A stretch of DNA of 64,000 nt from Epiperipatus broadwayi (lineage: Eukaryota > Onychophora > Udeonychophora > Euonychophora > Peripatidae), in the NCBI GenBank assembly GCA_028023455.1, contig JAQFVV010000042.1, positions 4,111,739 through 4,175,738 on the forward strand, read 5' to 3'. Below, piece after piece: positions 38,286-50,929 of the stretch. The notes beneath the pieces are model-generated. The model worked only from the letters and a program-made list of their open reading frames with translations. It was not told where the DNA came from and did not search any database. The translations under genes were made by a program, and so were the position numbers. The stretch's first letter is position 1, and every line of letters begins with the position of its first letter.

Positions 38286-38844
38286 TCTAGACAACAGCTA
38301 TATAAAATATACTTGTATTTAAAATATTAAGGTATTGGAAAATGTAATCTATTTAATAGTTTTTTAATAAATTTTCTTGAGACAGCTTCTGATATCTGAT
38401 GGAGAAAATCTCTTTTTTGCACATATTCTCATGTTTTGGCATCGTGGATAGCCCATTACCAAAAATTATATGGTAATTTAATCAAAATAGAATGACCACA
38501 ATTGATTTTCCACTCCTATTTCAACAATTAGTTTGTTGTCGGATTAATAAAATAATATAAAATAAGTATATAAGTAAGTCATATTGTTGCCCTTCTGTAT
38601 TTATAGTGAGTGATATTTTCTGTATCTTTATTAGTTTATGAAAATGTAGGTAAACTCATGAAAATGCAATTTAAGATTTAAATGTAGATTTTTATATGAT
38701 TGTTTGAAGACTTTCTATTATTTTGTTTTATCATATTATTTGTTTTTTACATATAAATGCAGGTTTCTATTTTTCATTATCTATGTCTTTTTTTTTTTAC
38801 ATTTTTATTGAGAATGAAATATATATATATATATAAATTAAAAC

Positions 38845-39110
38845 ATAGTGATTAGCACATCTGAGGTTCGAATTCAGGTTGGATAAAATTTAAACATTTT
38901 TTCAGATTCTTAACAGCCTGAAAATTTATTTTTTCCACTATTTTGGCCATTGGCTAAATTGGTTAACCATTTATTATTGGTCAGTAAAGAAGTATATAGA
39001 TTTTCTTAGTTAGAATGTAGAATAAGGATGAAAAATTTTACCTCCAGTTTCTGCTTTAATGGTGCCCATATCTAATTTATGTGGAAAAGTTTCGGATTCA
39101 TGTCTGGAGA
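38845..39110 (+). repeat. Family D tRNA-like SINE copy
   Basis: Best-preserved head: box A-like 'tagtgattagcacatctg' and box B 'GGTTCGAATTCAGG', followed by the body 'cattggctaaattggttaac', 'tattggtcagtaaagaagta' and a 3' region with 'gtttctgctttaatg'. Confidence 0.6.
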
Positions 39111-39869
39111 AGTGACTAAATAAGATTATGTTTAACAATTGTTTATAAAGAAATAAAAAGTTACATGGAAGGCTGTTCTCAATAATTAGAAATTGAATGC
39201 TGAATAGAAAATGAAGTTCTGGAGAATGTTTTAGAAATTAAAATGATTGTTATAATAAGAAGTTTCATCTGAAGAAACAGTGTATTAAATTAATTGTGTA
39301 GATATAAACATTATCAAGAAAAGAGAGAGAAAAGTAACGACATGCATCTTTATTTTTTAAAAGATAGATTAAAAAAAACATTAAAACCCTCACCATTCAT
39401 CATAAACCCAGTACATAATATTTATACAAAAAAAAAAATGAACAAATTATATTTGCAACATATTCAGCTCTCTTTACATCAAATTATTTTTGCCTAAAAA
39501 GTTTTATACTTAGGAAAGACCACTATTAAAATACGTGATTATTGAAAGTTTAGGAGAAATGCTATAGATGATAATGACTGAATGAATAAAACATCTTGAA
39601 TATTATATACTCTCTTTTGCTTTAATAACTTAAATTATAATTTTGTTATGCTAAAAAATTCAACTGTTTCATTAGAAATATTTTATACTATTCTAATTTT
39701 ATAATGGATTTTAAAAGTCAATTAAAGCATGTACAAAACTTTGTTTCATAATAATAAATAAAGAAATTTTTTGTAAGTAAATTTGTTAAATTTTATTATA
39801 CATTCTAATTGTTTTTATGGTCAATTTGCTGTTATAAGAACTTTAATGAAGTAAAAGAATCTTATGATA

Positions 39870-40025
39870 TAAGGATTAGTGCATCTTCCTCCACATAATC
39901 TGGTGTTTGAGTCTAAGCCAGGTAAATCTTGAAAATGTTTTAAGGCCCAAGCTATCCATTGGTAAGTAATTGGATATCTAGCTACCTAGCTATTATCTAG
40001 AGGCTAAAGATATCAGATTAATCTA
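39870..40025 (+). repeat. Family D SINE copy, 3'-truncated
   Basis: Head 'aaggattagtgcatcttcct' and box B-like 'ggtgtttgagtctaagcc', then 'caagctatccattggtaagt' and 'ggatatctagctacctagct'. Confidence 0.5.
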
Positions 40026-40422
40026 AATCATATAATTCATTGTATTTAGTATTTTATTGAATGCTGAAACTTCTATTAAACAATTTGTTTCTATTCATAT
40101 TGTTAGAAGTTAAAATGGCACTAGTGCTATAGAAACATTATTAACTGATTTCCTCATGCTACTATTTAAAGAAATTATTATTATTTAATTAAGGTTATGA
40201 CAATGAGGAGGTTTACCACTTTGATCAGATACAGAAGTCTGCTCCATTAAGTAGAAATAATGATGTACTTTTTAATTTAAAAATAGTTATAATGGCGGTT
40301 TGCATCTTAATATGATTGTTTTATAATGAATTTTGAATAGTTGATATTACAATAGTTTTATAAATAATATTTTAATTTGCAAAGTGCAGATAGTTAAAAA
40401 CTGAAATAAATTGAAATACTGC

Positions 40423-40950
40423 AAAATCTCTAGTGCTCGTTATAACACTTATCTGACAGCCAATCAGATGCCATAATAGCTGTCCAAACAAAATCCAAAC
40501 CTAAACACAACAAAGATTTTACGAGAAAAGGTTGACCACCCTTTTCTCTACTTTTCTTTCTATATATCTAAGCCAGTCATAAGTATTTAGGTTTGAAAGC
40601 TTGAAGCTTTAAATATCTTCACAATTAACTCACTGAGTTAAAATATTATTTACATACTTTACTGCTTGTTATTTATTCTAAAAACTACTACGTAGGAAAT
40701 CATAGGATTTTGCATTGTACATTTATGATTTAGACTCAGTGAGTTAATTGTGAAGATATTTAAATCTTCAAGCTTTCAAACCTAAATACTTACGACTGGC
40801 TTAGATATATAGAAAGAAAAGTAAAGAAAAGGGTGGCTGTCCTTGTCTCATAAAATCTTTGTTGTGTGTTTAGGTTTGGATTTCGTTTGGACAACTGTTA
40901 TGGCATCTGATTAGCTGTCAGATAAGTGTTATAACGAGTGCTAGAGATTT
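40423..40950. mobile_element. Family B fold-back element, copy 2 (arms ~215 bp)
   Basis: The left arm 'aaatctctagtgctcgttat', 'ctgacagccaatcagatgcc', 'aaacctaaacacaacaaaga', 'tcttcacaattaactcactg' has its reverse complement in the right arm in the same order inward: 'cagtgagttaattgtgaaga', 'gttgtgtgtttaggtttgg', 'tggcatctgattagctgtca', 'ataacgagtgctagagattt'. Arms look over 90% alike by eye, so it is fairly young. Loop of ~100 bp (40640-40735). No transposase. Confidence 0.88.
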
Positions 40951-42129
40951 TGAAGTATCTCAATTTATTTTAATAGTTTTATAAGTGAAAATCATTGGTA
41001 CACTATAATTAACATGCTTTTGTTGATCTATAGCTCAGTTATTAAAGGGGCAGTAGAGATTCTTACATTGAATGCATAAAATGGAAGAAAAATTTTTTTT
41101 TTTCTGATTTATTGTAGCTATTGTATGTGGCCTTCATTTTTATGCTCAAACGCTACAAGATCATAATGCTTATTGTTAAATGTTTCTTTGCAGCCCCCTA
41201 AATCTGCTTTCTAAACAAATATTTTAACATATGCTAGAATTTTTTGAATATCTTGTTGATAGCTAAGTTTTTAACAGTGCTTGTTTAGTATTCAACTGTG
41301 TAATGTTTAATATATTTAATTATTTAATATTAGAGAGCTGATTAAGAGATAATTGCCATAACTAAATAAATATCTTGAAGATGACTGGAAGAGTGAAGAT
41401 TATAATTTATTGAAAGAATGAAGGAAACAAAAATTGTTGAATAGTTTTGAGATTTATAGTTTGAAGAATATGAAAAAGGTATTATAAGTTAGACAGATAA
41501 TATTAGAAATCTTGAATTATGGGGAGGGGGGGGGATCTTTATTGAAAAAATTATAAAGAGGAATTTAATTAATTCTTAGAAAGATAACTGAATAATGATA
41601 AATATTTGAAACAGGCATTAAATAAAAGAAAATAATTATCTTTAAAAAAGTTAAGAGTTCTGTTTGAAGATGTAAATATTATTGACTTAAAAAAATCTCA
41701 GTTGAATGATATTATTGCTTGATTGTAGTGTTAATAGACTTTTTATAGCTCAAAACCTTAGTAAGCCCTTCTTTTGTATTATGTAAACTACGCATAAAAG
41801 GTTCAACTTATTCAAAAATTTTGTGTGCCTAAAAACAAGAAAGAGGAATTTTAAAATATCATCTATTCCATTTAGAAAATAAAATATGTTTAATAATATT
41901 AGTTTTAAAATACTGTTAGATAAAGAGTTCCATATTTAAGCCGAATGAAGAGGGGGAAAATCACAAAGAAATACGCATATATTTTATGCAAAGCAGAGGA
42001 TTGATAAGAAAGAACAAGTTGAGTAAAACAGAAGAAATTAACAAAGCTAGCTCAAAAAAACAGTAACTATATATACGAAAGGTACCAGTCTGATGAATTA
42101 ATTATTTACAGATATACATACATCTTTCA

Positions 42130-42345
42130 AGTAGCCAAACCATAGCAACTTAATATCTATCTAATTATCGTTTGGTAATTGGCTATCTAATTATTTTAGC
42201 TGGAAAACCTTAAACTTCCCAATCCAAAAGTTGTCCTGGCTAATAAGTAATGTCTTCTTCTTTCTTTTTTTTTGATATCTCTTGATGGCTTTTTGAGATA
42301 TTTTTGCTCTGCATTAGCCATTTTAAAACTGTTTTAGCTTTTGCC
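42130..42345 (+). repeat. Family D SINE fragment
   Basis: 'gtttggtaattggctatcta' and 'gctggaaaaccttaaacttc', with the 3' end 'ttgctctgcattagccattt'. Confidence 0.45.
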
Positions 42346-42539
42346 TATTTATATATAGGTTTATTTAAATTTTTTAGCATATACATTTTAATACGTTTAT
42401 CTTTTTTATTTTATGTATATGTATATACATGCACATATTTATGTAGACCAGCATAATCTTTTTTTTTTTTTTTTGAAGTTTAGCTTTAAATCTGAAATTA
42501 CTTTATATTATTTCAGTTTATTTTAAACAGTTACAAATT

Positions 42540-42910
42540 AATCTTTCTTTGTCTGTGGTCTGGTCACATTTGTGGTCAGTCTTGATGACCATATGCCCTT
42601 GCTCATCTCTATACAATGAATAAACTCTTTAGTGCTTTCATCATGATAAGATGGTCAAGAGATGGTTTTAATCTCTTAAACTTCTCTTTCATCTGTCTAT
42701 GTTGTCGGCTCCTCGCAGCAAGTAGGAGATTCTCATTTGTTCTGGACCAATTACTTATAAAAAAAAGTCATTGTAGGAACTCTATTGATTGATGAGAATA
42801 TATTCCAGTATCTCTTGGGGGTCTACTGACAGAGCAGCCCCAACAATTATCACTTTTAACAGTTGACCGAACAGTTTCCAACAAGATTTGGCAACCATGA
42901 TGGTTTGTTA
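42540..42910. other. Unclassified segment of higher complexity
   Basis: A ~370-bp stretch of even base composition ('ttgtcggctcctcgcagcaa', 'gggggtctactgacagagca') amid A+T-rich DNA. The minus strand gives an interrupted frame with LAARSRQHRQMKEKFKRLKP. Possibly part of an old transposon. No family assigned. Confidence 0.3.
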
Positions 42911-43654
42911 CGGATTAACCACAATTTCTAATGATAGTGTACTATATCATTTTGACCTTAAATTATTTTTTAAATTTATGGTTCAAATATCCGTAAATCA
43001 TTAAAGTTAAGAATGATTAAGTCAAAGCTTTATATATAAATGTACATTTACACATACATATATATGTTCACACACGCACATACTTTTATTTCTTATATCT
43101 ATCTATATTAACTATCACATAAAAAATATAGACTCACTAATGTACAATATATACATTTCTATATACATGCATGTTTATATATTCATACGCCCTTTTTATA
43201 TCTATACAGTTACATAAATCAATTAATACAGGTCCAATAAGTTTATAATACAATATGATATTCTTGAATTAACTATAGACTAAGTGAGAGCTTTATCTTG
43301 AGCAAACAACTATAATTTTCTTACTTATAGAGATGTATACCACTAATTCTAAGTAAGATTTTATAATATATATATATTCTTAAAGTTATTGTTTTATCAC
43401 CAGTGCACATTAAATTGCTTAAGGTTTTTGATAAATTATAAACAGATTAACCATTTCATCTTCAGGATCTATGATTTATAATACTTTTCCCAGTCTCACT
43501 AATTTTTAATTAAGCATTAGATAAGATAAAACAGCCTTTAATCAGCTATCCTGCTGTAGAACAAAGACGTCTGTAATAATGGTCACAGATGGAATAGTGA
43601 AAGAAAAAGCAGTACTCCAAGCTTATTAACTGCCTGTTGATAATAATTAGAGTA

Positions 43655-43835
43655 TTTTTTCCATATTGTTTTATCCTCTACTTAAAAATAACTAGATAGA
43701 TACCCATATGCCAACCAATATTAGATGGTTAACTAGATTGATTATGGGGACCAGCTATTTGAAAAAGAAAAGTTATAATCCTTGTAATAAATTTTTCCAA
43801 GTTTCTTGCACCCAGATTCAATCCCACACGTAAAA
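43655..43835 (-). repeat. Family D SINE copy, minus orientation
   Basis: 'ccaaccaatattagatggtt' and 'aactagattgattatgggga', then the head reversed with box B (rc of 'ccagattcaatcccacacg'). Confidence 0.5.
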
Positions 43836-44091
43836 TTATATTTTAAGTATGCTGTATCAAATAGTGTCTCATCTTTTCTGCATAGCATATTGCATAAAAT
43901 GTGTATTTGTGTAGTATCAATTATTAAATGAGGTGTGACTGTGATACTGTGTAAATATTTTTTTATACAGATATTGCAAATTATAAGAAAAAAAATAGCC
44001 ATATTGATATAGATTACTTTAATAGTTATTAATATTAAAAATAAGCAATCAACATGTATATAAAATATTTTCATAATTTTTATTTCAATCC

Positions 44092-44475
44092 ATCAACAGA
44101 TGGCGTTTTACCAAAAACATCGTCAAAGCGTGTTTGTTTACATAAACGTCAGAGTAAGCATTCACTACCTCTTTCGTAAGTACCACCTTCATATCATGAT
44201 TTCAAGCTGATTTTGCTATCATCAGTGAAGGACAGGAAATAAGGAACTAGATCTAAACACTAAACTCTGAGCGTTTATGAAACAATTTCTATTCAGCTTG
44301 CAAGCGTGAATTTTTTAGACACGTAATGTCTTCAAAATCAGCATAGCAAGCCAGATAGCTATCTGGGTCTGATATCAGTTCAGTATCTCCACATAGTAGA
44401 AGCCTCTGCAATATATATCATTGCAAGAAAAAACTTCAAAGGTACATTTATGAAAAACAACGCCATCTGTTGATC
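44092..44475. mobile_element. ~385-bp MITE with 16-bp terminal inverted repeats
   Basis: 'atcaacagatggcgtt' (44092-44107) and 'aacgccatctgttgat' (to 44474) are exact inverted repeats; the next bases pair loosely. Interior has no coding. Similar 'CAACAGATGGCG' ends occur on small arthropod DNA elements (general recollection). Confidence 0.7.
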
Positions 44476-46274
44476 ATAAATACAAGCGTTGGCAAGTTTA
44501 ACTTGCTTTTTTGTATTTCAATCCATATATATTTTTTATGAAATAACGATATCCAAAAATGAGCAAAGAACAAATTTATTTTTCAATTGTTATTCTAAAA
44601 TATTCATTCCCCCCCCCCTTAGCTTTGGTATTAATTATAACTTCACCGGAGTAATTCATATTAAAAATAATCTCTATATCTGAAAATAAAGATCTTTGAT
44701 TAACTATTTATTTTTTCTAGGGGTTTTAAGAAGATATTTTGATATTATATGTGGAATTTAAAAATAATTATAATATAAATTCTCAAAAAGATCCTTTAAA
44801 TCTGACTTTAAAAAAGCTTTAGATATTGTAAATTGTTTTATAATTAGATAATATAGTTATATAATGAATCAAATCAGTTTTAGAATCTTCTAATGATATT
44901 TATAATTGATTATATTTATACTGTGTTAACTTAAGCACTTGGCTCTGGGTAAGAATGGCTATTTGTGGAGAAAAAAATCCTAAACCATTTTCCAACTGAA
45001 ATGGCCAGAGAAAATCTTAGTTTAGTTAGTTAAAGAAAAATGCTAAACTGTGTATGCTTTTTTGATGCATGAGTCTTACATGATCTTCTAGTTAACTAAC
45101 AATGTGATATACAAATAACAAATTCAAAAAGCATGAATGGTCTGATAATATTTCAAAATTATTATTATTATTTTGTAATTGGAATAAAAAGATCTAATTA
45201 TATACTTTTTTTTTATATCTAAAATAGGGGAAAACAGATAGGGAAAACAGATAAAGGCTTCTAGATATATTCCAGATCTTTATTTCATATGAGAGAAAGA
45301 ATATAGTTTTTTTCTATAGTACTTCTATCTTCATTAGTAAGATCTGAAACATATCTACTTTATTAACACAGATTTTACAATATATCTTTATTTAATCAAT
45401 AAGTTAATAGAACTTAGTCAATTGGAAAATAGATCAGTTAATCCAAATAATCTTTTATGAATAAAAAAAAAAATCTTCGATGTTATATACATATATATAA
45501 GTTACTCCCCAAATAACTTAAGCTTTTTTTGTCAAATCAAAATTTCAAATTACTGAATAATGTAAAAATTCAGCCACCAAATAGTTGTTTCTGAGCTTTA
45601 AAGATTTTTCTTCATCTGGCTGCATATAATAATAAAAATCCTTTCTCGAATAGTAATCCTTCAACTTTGTAAAATTGGCTGATTTTTTTAAATATTGTAC
45701 AATAATTTGAAATTTTGATACAACAACTAATTCCATAGCTGCAAATTTGCTTATTTAATTCCAATTTAGTGGTGTTTATTCTGGGGGGGGGGGGGTAATT
45801 TAAATAAGATTTTCTTTTTATAAGATATGAGTTTTCAAGCTGTAAAGCCACTCACACACTTAAAATGTTACTAAATAAGGCAATATCTCTTAGAATTGAA
45901 ATCCCTGATCTAAACAGTAATATAAATTACCCTAATCATAATAACACACAAAGTCTATTACATAAATAAATCATTCATAATATTACAGAAATAAATCTTC
46001 TAAAATCAAAGGATAAAATATAGACTCCGCCAAAATCTTAGAATAAATGAGGCTTAAGATCTCCATGCTTAATTATAAACTACAAAGTTTTTTCTTTCCT
46101 TGATAAATGAAACTGGTGAGTGTTTAAACATATAGCCCAGTGACCTAATGCTATTAAATTTTATTTGCAAAAATATATAATACTCCAAGCTGTAAATAGT
46201 TTCCAGACACTAACAAGTAAGTATCAGCTAACATTATGGATGAAATGCAGTTTAGGTACAAAATTATGTAATTA

Positions 46275-46620
46275 GAGGGAATTTGAACACAGATTTTCAA
46301 GCTTCCTTTAATCATCCACTCCATCTTCTACAACCGATACACATGACCACATACATGTGAAAAAGATAAATGATTTCCAATATACTATTTTGTGCTGAAC
46401 TAGCACTCATCAGTTAGTCTGGATCATTATATCCCACACACATATAATCAGTGCTCAGTTTATATTAGGATAGCAAATTTTCAAACTTTAATGGACAGTC
46501 TTCAATCTTCTCCATTCTACAACTCTTCAGCCATCCATATCATTGAAAATCTGATGATGGCATGTTCAAAGCCCTTGTTTGCCAATTTTGTCATACCTAT
46601 GTTGACCGTAAGTCATTCTT
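46275..46620 (-). repeat. Family F element, copy with tRNA-like end
   Basis: Same orientation as 7076: 'gaatttgaacacagatttt', 'aactagcactcatcagttag', 'aaactttaatggacagtctt', 'atgttgaccgtaagtcattc'. The left end reads on the minus strand as a box B-like GTTCAAATTCCC. Confidence 0.65.
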
Positions 46621-47500
46621 AATCCAGTTTTTTAGTAGACAGTTCAATTGATTAAAAATAATAATAATAATAATAATGTATAAGAGATGAAAATAACTAT
46701 AACTGCATTTTCCAGTAATGGGAGCATACATAACAATATTAACTAGTGCCAATAAAATGTATAATCTGGTAGAAATTATTTTATTTTTTCTAAACATAAT
46801 AAATTATTAAATAATCTTGTAGTATACACAAACATGGTTTATTAGTTAAAATATGTTAATTTTATTAATATTAAAGTCGCATGTATACATATATAATTTG
46901 ATATTTAACTTATGCATATGATCAGCTCTTTTATCAAAAAAATATGAATAAATAAATAAAACAGTTATAATGTTTTCTCATATACATTGTATTATTTTAT
47001 GAATAATGTAAATTTGAATACAACTACAAATAAAATTGCACAATTATTTTATAAAATGTATACAAGAATATAGCAAGCTACAGCTTTTAAAATTGTTTTA
47101 ATTAATTAATATCTTAAAAGTGATCATTGGTCTGAAAGATTTCAATGTAGACAACTACCACTGAAAAACTTAATCAAACAAAATTGCTTTCATCTGTCTA
47201 CCCCTATAATTTTAGATCAAAATATTTGAAAAATTCCACTGGAAACTTATTTATATTTCTACATTTATTTCTAATATATTCCAATATATACTATTTTGGT
47301 TTATATCATTTTATATTAGTTAAAATTTATATGCAGTTAGTTTCATTATTTTATTCTAAGCAGGAGAACGTTAAGTATATCACATTGGCATTTGTCCTTT
47401 CCTTAAAAAGACTATAGTGGAATTTATGCATTTATATGCTGAATGTATACTTTTTGTTTTGTTTAATTGATCTTTAAAGAAATACTTCCCCACCCCATAT

Positions 47501-47598
47501 GTCATAGCATCGGTCGGGAGGCGAACCCACAACCGTCTGCAACCAACTACTTGCTTGCAAGGCAGCTGCGATGACGTCTCAGCTAACAACGCTTGACA
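47501..47598 (-). repeat. Family C tRNA-like SINE
   Basis: Minus-strand box B in the rc of 'ggtcgggaggcgaacccac'; has an extra ~10 bases in the anticodon/variable region (gcaaccaactacttgcttgc), as at 3156. Confidence 0.6.
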
Positions 47599-48494
47599 TT
47601 TAAAAAAATACTTATTCCACAAATAACAATTTTTAGGCATTTTTCTTGAAAGGATGAAAAAAAAAAGAATTTTATCTTTCATGCATCTCAATTATTAGTT
47701 AGTATTAGTAACAATGGTGTCATTATCAGGTTTGAAAATTATTTTTAAAATAAAACTTATTACTATCCTTTTAGAAAACTTTTCTGATATTTTTTTTCTA
47801 TCAATAAATAGAATCTTTTTTTTTTTTTTTGCTTTTCATAACATTTGGATTATTCTGCTAATTCGTTATGCAATAATTTTGACTTGATTCTTATGTAATA
47901 TTTTAACAAGGAGAGGGATAAATGTTTAGTCAAATAAATATATATGTGAAGTTTTAAAAAGAAAAACTTGATTTTTTTTTTAATAAAATTTATTTTGTTA
48001 AAAAAAAAGATAAAATTAATATTATCTCATTTTGAACTTTTATAAAATAGTTGAAAAATTATATAATATTTAACTCTAAATTGTGTTCATCTGTACATTC
48101 ATTGTGATAACTTAGTAGCAACAGCAGTTGATGTTTCTAAGAACACTTTTACTAAGTTCTATACATTAACCTGATCATAGTACTTGATATCAGATTGAAA
48201 CTTCACTGTTATAATAATAAGCAACTTGGATATATATATAATTAGTTTCCAACCAGTAACCACCTAAACATTCACAGTAAATATAGCAACTAATATTTCT
48301 AACTGCTGTCAAGGCAACCTTCACACCTTTTAATAGCAAGAATGGAAATATATATATACACACTTACTCATAATCATGAAACTTTGCTTATATCTTTTAT
48401 CATCAAAAAACTTCAGTTTAATGTATAAATGTAAATTATTAATAGTATTATTGTTTACCTGAAGATTTGCAATGATAGTATTTTAGTTGTATCT

Positions 48495-48945
48495 ATATAT
48501 TGAATTATTTCCATCATCTAATATTAAGTATTGGATGTCTTTAGGAAAATTTAACTTTATTTAAATCTTCCAATTACATTCAACTGTTAGTAATAGCACA
48601 TGTTAGTCTATGCAGAACATTTTGAGAGGTATTGTCTCTTCTTTAGGTGTTGCTTGCCTGGTCAGTGACAGTACTAGCATGAAAATTAAATCAGGACCCT
48701 TAGATTCTTGAACATGTTACCTTAAAATTCAATATTCAAGAATGTAAGGGTCCAGGTTCAATTCCCATGCTAATACAGTCACTGGTCAGACCAGCAACTT
48801 CTGAAGAATAGATGAGAATAACTCTTGAAACATGCATATATTAATTTACTAACAGTTGAGTGTCATTGGAATGTTTAATTAAAATAATTTTTCTCAAGAC
48901 ATTAAATACTTAATATGGGATGATGAAAATAGTCCAATAAACTAT
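48495..48945. mobile_element. ~450-bp fold-back element carrying a tRNA-like box B
   Basis: Arms of ~190 bp: 'atattaagtattggatgtct', 'caactgttagtaatagcaca', 'cttgcctggtcagtgacagt', 'tcaggacccttagattcttg' on the left pair with 'caagaatgtaagggtccagg', 'cagtcactggtcagaccagc', 'tttactaacagttgagtgtc', 'gacattaaatacttaatatg' on the right. The right arm contains 'GGTTCAATTCCC', a perfect RNA polymerase III box B. The centre is near 48724. Confidence 0.75.
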
Positions 48946-49577
48946 TAATGGTAGTATTATGTATATAATATTTTGTAGAACATTATTTATAAGAGTACAC
49001 TTTAAAAAAAAAATTTTTTTTTTTTTGCCAACTAATGTATATATATAACAGAGTGCATTTCTCACAAGTTGATGTGGTTTTTTTTTTTTTATTAAATTTT
49101 AAAAAAATTAAAGATTAGATCCAAAAAAAAGAAAATAATTAAGCATGCATATATATTAAATCAATTGTCATAATAATACCGAATTAAACTAATATATATA
49201 TGAATTTCTTAATCTGTATAAAAGAGGTTAATCTAAGATGCTACCATTATATAAACATCAACACATATGAGGAGGCCTGAAAATTTAGACACACATATGT
49301 AAATATGTATGTGTAATAAGCCTTTATATTATTAAAATTTTATTCTTTTTTTTTTTTTTCAGCACTTTTTAAATCGCTATTTCTTCAATTATCCTTCTTT
49401 TGGATTTTTTTTTTGTTAAAGTTCCTTTGAGCTTTTATTTTCCTACTGTGTTGTCCCCTACATTCTCACTTGAGATTCTTTGAATTCTTTATGAAATTCT
49501 TTGAATTTCAGGGGGTAAACAATCTTAATTTAATTTACTTTATAAAGATTATTTCAAAGATTTTTATTTTATTCTCA

Positions 49578-49655
49578 AGGTCAGCGCGACTGCTTTGCAC
49601 TTGCAGGCAGTTGCCTGGGTTGCGGGTTCGCGTCCCGGTCGATGCTATGACACTT
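49578..49655 (+). repeat. Family C tRNA-like SINE, plus orientation
   Basis: 'ggtcagcgcgactgctttgc' and box B 'GGGTTCGCGTCCCGG', then 'gatgctatgaca' and a long A-run: the 3' tail. This is the best copy for reading the family's orientation. Confidence 0.7.
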
Positions 49656-50929
49656 AAAAAAAAAAAAAAAAGAGCAATTGTAATTAAATTCTTATCACTT
49701 GGTCATACTGTAAGATTTATTACTCAAACAGAAATTGGCTGTGTTTTTGCATATTTGCCATATGTTTTATTTATGAACCTTTTTATTTTACTGTAATAAT
49801 TCTCACCTGATAATTAGATTTGTAGTTTCAAAGAATGTATGGTTCAGATATTTAAATATCAGAAATATTTCAAGTAGCTGATCTTCGTTGAATAAATTAT
49901 TTTTAATTAGAGAATTGAGTGAAGAAGAAAAACCATCACACTTAACCTTTAGCAAATTTAAATAATGATAATTTAACTTAAGCAATTTTTTAGAAACTTC
50001 TACAATCTTTCAAGTGGCAATTTTGATGGGAAAAAAATAACTAATCTATAGATGGCATAAGTTAATTTAACATAATATATTTATGTCTTCATAAACAAAT
50101 TTGCTATAAACTGAAAGAAGACTTTTTAATTCTTCCTTTCTGGGTCCTTAATGTAAACAAGCAAAACAAATATCTTATGTCCTTTCCCTATGGTTTTTTT
50201 TTTTTTTTTAGCACTGTAACTATTACCTATTAATCAAATAAATAAATAAGTGAACAGTTCACCAACATATATTAATCATCATGGTTAATTTATTAATGTA
50301 TTATCTCTGAGTTTAAAACCTACAAATTATTATAATAATTCTTATCAGATGGATCATAGTATCTAATTAAGATATCTATTAAGTTTATTGAATGTTATTT
50401 TCTGTGATTGTGATAGAATAAGTTCTGGTTTTCTTTTTTATTCTTATTCTTATGATAAATAAAATAAATTATGATCTCATACTTTGGGAAGAAAAAGATC
50501 AGTCCAAAGCAATTGATTTTCTTAATCATCAGAAAAACTATCATGAATTTAAATTAGAACTTTCAAATCATTTGTAATAATAGGCTTCAAAGATGACTCC
50601 AATCAGAAAAGATATCAGAATTCAATGAACAATCCTATTATAATAATAATTGGAAAAAAAAAGAATGCCATATAATTACTCATTATATGCTATCTTGTTT
50701 TGCATAAAGGAGTGAGATGTGCAATTAATTATGATAAATGGAAAAACTTTAGGACATAGTGGAATATGTTTTATAAAAAGCAGTTAAACAAATAGAAAGA
50801 CTTTTGATAAAGTTGTGTGATAAAATGCCTAAATAACAATGATATGTCGGAAAATTATAAGAAAGTAATGCGAATATTGATGGTTAAGAATATGAAAATA
50901 AAGGTATTGGAAAATATATAGGCTTATCA

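Noticed and set aside
43742-44074. 110-codon minus-strand ORF
   Set aside because: Overlaps a family D SINE at one end, biased to Ile/Leu/Lys/Asn as expected of A+T-rich noise, with no motif.
47380-47691. 103-codon minus-strand ORF
   Set aside because: Its centre is also family C SINE read in frame; no independent support.
49470-49796. 108-codon plus-strand ORF
   Set aside because: Its middle (LLCTCRQLPGLRVRVPVDAMT) is the translated head of the family C SINE; a poly-Lys follows from the A-tail.
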